Origin: an uncultured Prevotellaceae bacterium
Lineage (GTDB): Bacteria; Bacteroidota; Bacteroidia; Bacteroidales; Muribaculaceae
Assembly: GCA_946055125.1 (NCBI GenBank)
Contig: CAMGFF010000053.1
Coordinates: 1 to 10,650, forward strand
DNA: 10,650 bases
Reading direction: 5' to 3'
Below, piece after piece: positions 1-6,420 of the stretch. Within the stretch, counting starts at the first letter, position 1, and each line of letters opens with the position of its first letter. Position numbers and translations under genes: made by a program. Below the pieces are notes generated by a model that ran no database searches, was not told the DNA's origin, and saw only the letters and a program-made list of their open reading frames with translations.

Positions 1-52
1 GCAGCAAGTATCGAAGTGGGTTTCATCTTCAAGTCAACGATTAAAATAGCGG

Positions 53-89
53 GAGGATATGTGCCTCACAATCGGGGGCACACATCCTC
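53..89 (-). terminator. Terminator-like hairpin after GH97
   Basis: A 13-pair stem (53-65 with 77-89) with an 11-base loop starts 10 bases after the GH97 stop codon. One pair (59 with 83) is A/C on the plus strand but becomes a U/G wobble in RNA made from the minus strand, so the fold is better in the GH97 transcript direction. On that strand it is followed by CCGCTATTTTAA, a short T-rich tail. This fits an intrinsic terminator for the GH97 transcript; the tail is imperfect, so efficiency is uncertain. Confidence 0.65.
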
Positions 90-99
90 TTGCCGGTTA

Positions 100-2112
100 T
101 TATTTAGTGGGAATAAAGCTCACTGCCTGTCCGCCTCCGGCAGCCATGCGCACCTCAAGGGTGTCGGCTGCGGTCACGGTACGGTGCTCAATGGTGTAGG
201 CGGTGGGGTTGGTCACCCAGTCGGCGTCGGGGGCGTCGGCATAGATTGCCGCGTCATATTCCACGCCTGGCTTCAGGAAGTCGAGCTTCACGGTGAGGGT
301 GCGAGCCTCCTCATTGGTGGCAGCTCCGAGGAAGTATTTCTCACCGGCGCGGCGTGCGATAGCCACAAATTCTCCCGGCTCGCCCTGCAATGCACGCGAC
401 TCATCGCAGTCGGCCTCAAAGTCGCGGAAGAACTGGAATGCCGGGTGCCCCTCGTAGTTCTCAATGCAGTCAGAGGCCATCTGCACCGGCGAGTAGAGAA
501 TCACCCACAGGGCGATTTGCTTGGCGAGTGTGGTGTTGATGCGGCAGTCCTTGCTGTCCTTCATGTTCCACTGCTTGCGATCCGGGTTGTTCTTGGCATT
601 TTCATAGAGAATATCGAAGATACCCGGGGTGTAGTCCATGGGGCCGCCAAGCAGCCTGGTAAAGGGCAGGGTGACATGGTGCACGGGCGGGTTGCCATCG
701 CTCCAGGCGTTCCACTCCATGCCACGTGCGCCCTCACGGCTCATCATGTTGGGATAGGTGCGGCGTATTCCCGTGTCCTTTATGGGCTCGTGGGCATTGA
801 TGGTGGTGTGATAGCGGGCGGCGGTCTGCACCACATGGCGGTAGTGGCGCACGTTGAACTGGCCGTGGTGGTTGTGTCCGCCGGGAAGTCCGCCGGCATA
901 GCCCGTCTTCACATCGTGCACGCCATAGGAGGCATACCACTCAAAAGCCTTGTCGAGCTGGGCCTCATAGTTGACGACGTTGCCGCCGGTTTCGTGGTGG
1001 CCAATGATTTTCACGCCTTTCTCGCGTGCATAGTCGGCGATACGCTTCATGTCGAAGTCGGCGTAGGGCTTGGTGTAGTCGAAGGTCTGCGAGCCGCCCC
1101 AGTTTTCCCAGCCGGCGTTCCAGCCCTCGAAGAGCACGCCCTCAATGCCATTGCGGGCGGCGAAGTCGATGTATTTAATGGCATTCTCGGTGGTTGCGCC
1201 GTGGCGGTCGCCCATCACCCAGCTCTCGATGCCGAGGTGCATGCCCCACCACACGCCCACATATTTCATGGGGCGGATCCACTGGGTGCTGTCGAGGGCG
1301 CAAGGCTCATTGAGATTGAGTATAAGCGAGGAATTGATAAGCCCCACTGCCTCGTGGGCAAGCTGAATGGTGCGCCATGGGGTGGTGAAGCTGCCACCAG
1401 CGAAGCGTGCCTTCACGCCATCGGGCCAGGGTGCGAGGCTGGCGGTAAAGCCGAGGCTGTCGGTGCGCGTGAGCGTCATCTCGGGGAAATCGGTGAGCGC
1501 GGCCTCGTGCAGACTGGCATAGAGCGAGTCGGGGGTGCGCAGTGTGATTGGAGTGTTGGCATTCTCCACCTGCGAGAGCGGCAAGCGGCGGTAGAGCAGC
1601 TCATAGGTCTCAAAACTGGCGGGAATCGACCACGAGGTGGCGTCGTGGGCGAAATTGAATTGCGTGAGCTCGTCGCTCACGAGAAGGCTGTCGGCTCCGG
1701 CCACGTTGTATTCGTAGCGGAAGCCAAGGCCGTCGTCGAAGAGGCGGAAGCGCAGCGTGAGCGCCACATTGTGGGCATTGCTCAGCGTCACAGCCATTTC
1801 GTTATAGTGATTGCGGAGAGTCTTGTTCTCGCCCCAGGGCTGAGTCCAGGTCTCATCGCATTGAGTGCGTTCCACTTTGTTGATTTTGAACGACTGAGAG
1901 AGATTGAAGCCCTGCCGCTCCTCAAATCCGAGTCGCGACGGGAGCATGAAGGGCTTGCCATCTACCTCAACCGTGTATCTTAGTTGCAGAGAGTCGTCGG
2001 TGAGCAGGGTGAGCTTCACGTTGCCACCCGGCGATGTCACCACAGTGTCGTTTCCGGCTGTGCAGGCCGTGAGAAGTGCAATTGTTGCAAGAAAGCTGAA
2101 AATAATGCGCAT
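100..2112 (-). CDS. GH97 glycosidase, inverting SusB-type alpha-glucosidase-like lipoprotein
   Basis: The 670-residue protein should hydrolyse terminal alpha-linked glucose with inversion of configuration. It carries a short lipoprotein signal (lipobox LTAC, Cys17). The expected three parts are present: an N-terminal beta-supersandwich (about 24-270), a (beta/alpha)8 catalytic barrel (about 280-560) and a C-terminal beta domain (about 565-670). Compared from memory with B. thetaiotaomicron SusB, Glu374 in HHETGG, Glu442 in NAHEP, Glu460 in MMSREGARG and Glu466 in ARGMEW match SusB Glu439, Glu508, Glu526 and Glu532 with nearly identical spacing, so the inverting catalytic and calcium-binding set looks intact. 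The VKTGYAGG segment has Gly where retaining GH97 alpha-galactosidases carry their Asp nucleophile. No acidic residues follow the lipid Cys directly (CTAGND), so it is probably periplasmic, as SusB is. The gene follows the GH18 gene after 93 bases containing a hairpin. Family and mechanism are well supported; the natural substrate is open. Confidence 0.93.
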   Translation of the reverse strand: MRIIFSFLATIALLTACTAGNDTVVTSPGGNVKLTLLTDDSLQLRYTVEVDGKPFMLPSRLGFEERQGFNLSQSFKINKVERTQCDETWTQPWGENKTLRNHYNEMAVTLSNAHNVALTLRFRLFDDGLGFRYEYNVAGADSLLVSDELTQFNFAHDATSWSIPASFETYELLYRRLPLSQVENANTPITLRTPDSLYASLHEAALTDFPEMTLTRTDSLGFTASLAPWPDGVKARFAGGSFTTPWRTIQLAHEAVGLINSSLILNLNEPCALDSTQWIRPMKYVGVWWGMHLGIESWVMGDRHGATTENAIKYIDFAARNGIEGVLFEGWNAGWENWGGSQTFDYTKPYADFDMKRIADYAREKGVKIIGHHETGGNVVNYEAQLDKAFEWYASYGVHDVKTGYAGGLPGGHNHHGQFNVRHYRHVVQTAARYHTTINAHEPIKDTGIRRTYPNMMSREGARGMEWNAWSDGNPPVHHVTLPFTRLLGGPMDYTPGIFDILYENAKNNPDRKQWNMKDSKDCRINTTLAKQIALWVILYSPVQMASDCIENYEGHPAFQFFRDFEADCDESRALQGEPGEFVAIARRAGEKYFLGAATNEEARTLTVKLDFLKPGVEYDAAIYADAPDADWVTNPTAYTIEHRTVTAADTLEVRMAAGGGQAVSFIPTK

Positions 2113-2142
2113 GGTGTGTGTGAGGGGATAAAAATGAGAAAA

Positions 2143-2189
2143 GGTTGTGCAGAGATTTTAAGACAGCTCTAAAAATCGCCTGCACAACC
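2143..2189 (-). terminator. Long terminator-like hairpin between GH18 and GH97
   Basis: Perfect 10-base arms (GGTTGTGCAG at 2143-2152, CTGCACAACC at 2180-2189) enclose a second six-base stem (2154-2159 with 2172-2177) and a three-base stem (2161-2163 with 2168-2170) around a four-base loop. Together they give about 19 pairs, broken by one small internal loop and one A/A mismatch (U/U in the RNA). Read on the minus strand, the structure begins 16 bases after the GH18 stop and is followed by TTTTCTCATTTTTA, a T-rich tail typical of an intrinsic terminator. It could end the five-gene operon, act as a partial terminator that lowers GH97 expression, or stabilise the 3' end of the upstream mRNA. 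Its position 30 bases before the GH97 start leaves little room for a separate promoter, which favours partial read-through. Confidence 0.7.
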
Positions 2190-2205
2190 CAAGTAATTAT
2201 ACCTA

Positions 2206-4185
2206 TTACTTATTGAAAATATAGTTCTCGGTGAGGTGATACTTCACATTCATGTGCGGCGGCACGAGTGTGCCATCCACATCGTGGAATGGGTCAAGTC
2301 CATAGCGGCCGCCAATGCCGTAGAGGGTGAACACGCCCTGGGGATTCACCTTGCCCGACACCTTTGAGTCGGAATAGTCGGGACGAGCCTTCCAGATGTA
2401 GCGGTCGATACCGGTCATTGCCGAGTTGGTTCCGTAGGTGCCCCACATGAGCTGCCATGTCTCAGCGTCCTCGGCGTCGGCCTCGTGGAGAGTCTGCGTG
2501 CCTATGCTGAGAGAGCCATCGTAGGCGCTGTATTCGGCCACCACGGGATACTTGTTGGTGATCTCGGGATAAGTGCCGAAGCCATAGATGTAGTAGCTCT
2601 TGCCGGCCTCTTTCTCCTCGATGCGCACGTCGAAGCTGTGCTGTCCGCCCCAATCCCACCATTTGGGATTATTCTCCTCGTCGATATACACATAGAGCGA
2701 GTTGCTCGATGTCACGGTGTAGTTGCCAAGGTAGGTTTCATAGCTCAACTTGGCGCCCTTCTGTGCGGCATCGCTGGTGCGGGTGTAGTAGTTGCCGGTC
2801 CACTCCACCTCATCGCCATAGAGAATTGTCGATACGGCCGAGAAGTAGCGGTCGTAGCTGTAGAGCTGCGGTTTCGGGTTGTAGAACACTTGCAGTCCGT
2901 AGCCCTCGTTCTTCGCGTCGGTGATTGTCGCAGCGCTGAAGCCATACCAGCCACCGTCGTACTCATTGTTTATCTTGAGCGAGTATGGGCAATATTTTGC
3001 CTTGGTGAGTCCGTCGAAGTTGGCCTCACGACCCTTGCGGTAGCTCTGGTAGGTTCCGTAGCACATGTAATCTACCAGCTCGCCGGCAGTCTTGCCATCG
3101 ACCGAGCCATTGGGCGCGTCCACGATGCGATACTCATACACGCCAATGAGCTTGTCGGGGCCAAATGCCTTGCGGCACTCCGAAACGAGGCGGCAGTAGT
3201 TCTCGGCCGATGTGGGCGAGAAACCTGCACCCGGGTTCTCATCGTTGTAGGCCGAATACTCATCATCGAAGTCCACGCCATCGAGGCCGTAGATGTCGAG
3301 ATAAGCCTTCAGCTCCTTGGCAAAGTCGGCACATGCCTCGGGCGAAAGGCTGCGCATACCACTCTGGTCGTGGTTGCCAAGAATCGAGAGGTTCACCTTG
3401 ATACCCTTTGCCTGGAGCGGACGGATAAACTTGTCGGCATTCTTCAGCAGGAACGACACCTGGTCGTTGCAGAACACGTGCACGCGGCCGGTCTCGGCAT
3501 CAACGTTGATATTGGCGGCGAAGATGCTCACAATGTCGAAGAAGGTCTTGCCGCTCTGCTTCATTGTGTACTCACCCATGTTGAGGATGTTCTCATCGTT
3601 CACCTCCACGAAGCAGAGTGTGCGCACGTTGCCCTTCTTGGAGTCGGGGATTGCGGCAAGGGGCTTCACGAGATACACATAGGAAGTGCCCGTGGCCGAA
3701 ACCTCGGCATTGGCGGCTGTGGCGCTCACTGCCACGGCATAGGTAGAGCCAATGTTGCCGCCGGCTGCCACATTCACGTCGATGGCTGCCGAGCGCTTCT
3801 GTCCGGCGGGAATGGTCACGCTGGCTGCGCTGAGCGACACCTTGTCGGCGGGATACTGGGCGTAGCTCGTGCCATTGGCCGAGTTGTAGGCGTTGAGAGC
3901 CTCGGCATCAATGGTGAAGTTCACCGTAACGTCCTGAGTGGCTGCCTTGGCAAGCTCAAAATAGATGTGTCCGGTGGCGGCTGTCGAGCCAAACACTGTG
4001 AGCGTGGCTGCCTGTGCTGCGCCGGCCTCACTCTTCACTCCACCGTAGGTTCCATCCACGGTAGCCAACTTGCCGGTGTCGCCGGTGTTGATTACCACAT
4101 CGTCTTCACACGCTGTGAGGCCACACACGGCACCCACTATTGCGATGGAATATAGATAGTTCTTTATCGATTTCATAATGTTCAT
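2206..4185 (-). CDS. GH18 endo-beta-N-acetylglucosaminidase-like lipoprotein with DUF1735 and extra C-terminal beta domain
   Basis: This is probably an endoglycosidase that cleaves the GlcNAc-beta-1,4-GlcNAc core of N-glycans at the cell surface. The 659-residue protein has lipobox LTAC (Cys26) followed by Glu-Asp-Asp. A DUF1735-type sandwich spans about residues 45-172 (AYNSANGTSYAQYPADKV, then VTIPAGQKRSAAIDV). The GH18 barrel follows, about 185-460, with strands VRTLCFVEVND, KVNLSILGNHDQ and the intact motif LDGVDFDDEY: Asp302, Asp305, Asp307 and the proton donor Glu309. Later barrel strands include KLIGVYEY, VDYMCYGTYQ and YGLQVFYN. About 190 residues of beta-rich sequence (475-659) extend beyond the barrel; BT3987-type enzymes are shorter and I do not recognise this part. 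Two in-frame ATGs exist (4185 and 4176); the second gives a more usual signal peptide start (MKSIKNYL) and may be the true one. High-mannose versus complex N-glycan preference cannot be decided here. Confidence 0.9.
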   Translation of the reverse strand: MNIMKSIKNYLYSIAIVGAVCGLTACEDDVVINTGDTGKLATVDGTYGGVKSEAGAAQAATLTVFGSTAATGHIYFELAKAATQDVTVNFTIDAEALNAYNSANGTSYAQYPADKVSLSAASVTIPAGQKRSAAIDVNVAAGGNIGSTYAVAVSATAANAEVSATGTSYVYLVKPLAAIPDSKKGNVRTLCFVEVNDENILNMGEYTMKQSGKTFFDIVSIFAANINVDAETGRVHVFCNDQVSFLLKNADKFIRPLQAKGIKVNLSILGNHDQSGMRSLSPEACADFAKELKAYLDIYGLDGVDFDDEYSAYNDENPGAGFSPTSAENYCRLVSECRKAFGPDKLIGVYEYRIVDAPNGSVDGKTAGELVDYMCYGTYQSYRKGREANFDGLTKAKYCPYSLKINNEYDGGWYGFSAATITDAKNEGYGLQVFYNPKPQLYSYDRYFSAVSTILYGDEVEWTGNYYTRTSDAAQKGAKLSYETYLGNYTVTSSNSLYVYIDEENNPKWWDWGGQHSFDVRIEEKEAGKSYYIYGFGTYPEITNKYPVVAEYSAYDGSLSIGTQTLHEADAEDAETWQLMWGTYGTNSAMTGIDRYIWKARPDYSDSKVSGKVNPQGVFTLYGIGGRYGLDPFHDVDGTLVPPHMNVKYHLTENYIFNK

Positions 4186-4198
4186 TCTTTTTTAGGAA

Positions 4199-5356
4199 TT
4201 AATTTTTAGCGGGCAGCTCCACTGCGTTCCAGGTGATTGCCTCCACTGCGGTTGCATTGTTGCCGTTGCCGGTGTGGTCGAGGATTGATGTGCCGGCTCC
4301 CTCATTGAAGCGCCAGTAGCTCACCAAGCCATCCGACTGCGGATTCACCTCATAGAAGTGGTCCTTGCTGTTGATTTCGTCCTTCGAGAGCACGCGGTTC
4401 CACACGCGCACCTCGCAGATGTTGCCCTCGAGCCAGCGCTCGCGGTTGTAGGAGTGGCCTATCCAGAAGCCGTTGCCCTCGTCGGTGCGGGTCTGTGCCC
4501 AGTTGATACCGCCGCAGTCCTTTTTGTCGCGGAGCATCTCCTTGCCGTTGATGTAGATTACCACCTCACCGCCGTTGTCGGCATCATAGGTGAGTGCGAT
4601 GTGTGTCCACTCGTTGGTGGGTATCACGAGGTCGGCGTTGCTCAGGTTGCCGTTGCGTGTGGCGAGCTGGAGCTGGTTCTCGGGAATGCCTGCGTCGCCA
4701 ATGCGGATAAGGAAGTAGCCCTCGATACCCATTACCGAGGTGAGCATCTTGCCGAATTTCTCCACGCGCACAAGAGCCTCGGCGGTGAGCTTGCGAAGGT
4801 CGCTTGCTACTGCGGGATTATCCCACTGCACCCACACCAGGTTCTTGGTGAGATTGGGCACGGTGTTGATGAGCGCGGCACCCTTAAACACATAGTACAT
4901 CGTGGCTCCACTCTCGAGCACGCCTATCGAAGCCTTCTCAATCGTCACGGGCAGCACATAAATCTGCTCGCTGTCGAGGGTGTTGAGCCCGGTGAAGTTC
5001 ACTGTCACGTCGTCCGATGTCACACCGCCGGCCTTTATGCTCACCTCAGGATTGGCTATGCTGTAGTGTCCCTCGGGAAGTGCCTCGGCTGTGGCTCCAT
5101 AGAAGGTGTTGTACACGCTCACCTTCGATGGGTCGGCCTTGAAAGTCACGGTCACGTCCTCCTCCATGGGGCGGGCCATAGCCACTTGCAGCGTTGCCTC
5201 GCCGGTGGGCACGGTGCTCTTCAGGAGCACTGTCGATGTCTTTTCGGCAGCCTGGACATACACTTTGTTGTCGAAGTTCTCAACGTCGTCGCCGCACGCG
5301 GTGAGCGCTACGCCCATAGTGAGCAACGATACTTTAATGATATTTTTCAGTTTCAT
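4199..5356 (-). CDS. DUF1735 and LamG/concanavalin-like surface lipoprotein
   Basis: This 385-residue lipoprotein is probably an accessory surface glycan-binding protein. It has a signal peptide ending in lipobox LTAC (Cys21) followed by Gly-Asp-Asp, an acidic stretch that fits export to the cell surface. Residues about 28-160 form a DUF1735-type beta-sandwich, recognised by VYNTFYGATAEALPEGHYS and a later SIKAGGVTSDDVTVNF segment. Residues about 170-385 form a LamG/concanavalin-like jelly roll, shown by NEWTHIALTYD, GGEVVIYINGKEM, WIGHSYN, CEVRVWNRVLSKDEI and LVSYWRFNEGAGTSILDHTGNGNNA. The order matches BT3986-like proteins, which lie between a GH18-like protein and an endo-GH18 in N-glycan loci. 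It lies 15 bases after the GH18-like gene and 13 bases before the GH18 gene. No catalytic residues are recognisable; binding is inferred from fold and context. Confidence 0.88.
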   Translation of the reverse strand: MKLKNIIKVSLLTMGVALTACGDDVENFDNKVYVQAAEKTSTVLLKSTVPTGEATLQVAMARPMEEDVTVTFKADPSKVSVYNTFYGATAEALPEGHYSIANPEVSIKAGGVTSDDVTVNFTGLNTLDSEQIYVLPVTIEKASIGVLESGATMYYVFKGAALINTVPNLTKNLVWVQWDNPAVASDLRKLTAEALVRVEKFGKMLTSVMGIEGYFLIRIGDAGIPENQLQLATRNGNLSNADLVIPTNEWTHIALTYDADNGGEVVIYINGKEMLRDKKDCGGINWAQTRTDEGNGFWIGHSYNRERWLEGNICEVRVWNRVLSKDEINSKDHFYEVNPQSDGLVSYWRFNEGAGTSILDHTGNGNNATAVEAITWNAVELPAKN

Positions 5357-5371
5357 AATAGTGTTGTCGCT

Positions 5372-6385
5372 TTATTTTGCGGGAGCGGGATTCATAATCT
5401 GAATTGCCTCACGCACATATTGATAAGTGTTGGTAGCATTGTAGTAGTCGTTCTGTATGTCGAGGATTGCCAGACCGGCCTTGGTGATACCCGCTGTGGG
5501 AGTAGTGAGCCAGTAGGCAGCCTCGGTGGTGGCGCGTGCGTCGCCAAGGAAGCCGGTGAGCTTGTCGGTGGTGTCGAGCGACACGGTCGATACCGAAATC
5601 ACGAAGCGGTCGGCGGGCACCTTGTTGCTGATGAGAGCCTGCATGGCCTCGATGCCATATTGCTGCACATCGCCCACCTTGTCGGTCACGAGAATGATGT
5701 GCTGACAGTCGGGCAAGATGCTTGCCAGGTCGAGCAGGTGTGCGGGGTAGCCATAGAAAGCGAGCTTCTTGCCCTCGTTGGCGCTCTTCCAGCTCTGCAC
5801 GGCACTGAGGATGGTGGCCTGGTGCGCAGTTGCCTCGGCTTTCTCGGCAGTGGTCATATACACGGGGCTGGTGCCCTTGTATTCCACCAGAAGTCCGTCG
5901 AATGGTGCCTGCTGTGCCATCACCTTGTTCACTTCCTCGCTGAGCACGGTGGCGAAGTCGCGGGTCTCGCCGGCTTCCTTCACTGCCGTCTCATAGGCCT
6001 TCTTGATGCGGTCGTAGCTCAGGCTGAAGAACACCTGAGTGCCCTTCTCGTGAAGCTCGGCCACCTCGGCCACCTCAAGCTCGGTGAGCTCGGGCGTGCC
6101 GGCAATCACCACGTCGATGCTGTCGGGCACGTCGCTCAGGTGCTGGCCGCGGGTGAAGGGGTTCTTCTCGCTGTTGTCGAACCAGCCGTACACCACCTTG
6201 TGGTCCTGTGCCTTGTAGTCTCTCAGGTTGGCAAGATACTTGGCGTAGGCCTCGCCTTGCTGCTGGGCTATGCCGTTCTCCACCAGATTGAGGCTCTCGG
6301 TCTCGGTCCAGTCGGAGCAAGCCGAGAGGGCAGTCACGGCGCATGCAGCCCACATTATGCTTTTAATTGATATATGATTTTTCAT
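5372..6385 (-). CDS. GH18-fold lipoprotein with degenerate active site, probable surface glycan-binding protein
   Basis: The 337-residue lipoprotein (signal peptide, lipobox LSAC, Cys23, then Ser-Asp) resembles the GH18-like proteins that follow SusD in Bacteroides N-glycan loci, such as BT3985. A shortened chitinase-like barrel can be followed from strand VVYGWFD (about residue 64) through TQVFFSLSYD (116) and FDGLLVEYKG (162) to AILDIQNDYY (306). At the place where active GH18 enzymes carry DxxDxDxE, this protein has Asp163, Leu166, Glu168 and Lys170: the second Asp, third Asp and catalytic Glu are all replaced. It is therefore unlikely to hydrolyse glycans through the GH18 substrate-assisted mechanism and more likely binds them. 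It sits 35 bases after the susD gene and 15 bases before the LamG gene. The fold assignment rests on pattern and context and is moderately sure; loss of the motif is directly visible if the alignment is right. Confidence 0.8.
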   Translation of the reverse strand: MKNHISIKSIMWAACAVTALSACSDWTETESLNLVENGIAQQQGEAYAKYLANLRDYKAQDHKVVYGWFDNSEKNPFTRGQHLSDVPDSIDVVIAGTPELTELEVAEVAELHEKGTQVFFSLSYDRIKKAYETAVKEAGETRDFATVLSEEVNKVMAQQAPFDGLLVEYKGTSPVYMTTAEKAEATAHQATILSAVQSWKSANEGKKLAFYGYPAHLLDLASILPDCQHIILVTDKVGDVQQYGIEAMQALISNKVPADRFVISVSTVSLDTTDKLTGFLGDARATTEAAYWLTTPTAGITKAGLAILDIQNDYYNATNTYQYVREAIQIMNPAPAK

Positions 6386-6420
6386 AATCGGTTTTAGCTA
6401 TGTTAAATTGGGGTTGTTGA

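Noticed and set aside
16..1983. A 655-codon plus-strand open frame opposite GH97, and similar long ones at 2485-4155, 7150-7836, 8272-9138 and 9694-10515.
   Set aside because: These are shadows of the codon bias of the minus-strand genes. Their compositions are alike and not protein-like, and none has a plausible signal or domain.
2196..2201. TATAAT on the minus strand just after the GH18 stop, a possible promoter for GH97.
   Set aside because: Bacteroidota promoters use a different consensus (TAnnTTTG with an upstream TTTG), neither of which is present, and a transcript from here would run straight through the terminator-like hairpin.
4358..6370. A 670-codon open frame on the plus strand, antisense across the LamG gene and most of the GH18-like gene.
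   Set aside because: It lies opposite two convincing lipoprotein genes, its translation is low-complexity (His, Gly, Val, Leu rich) with no recognisable motif, and it arises because TTA, CTA and TCA codons are rare in the real genes.
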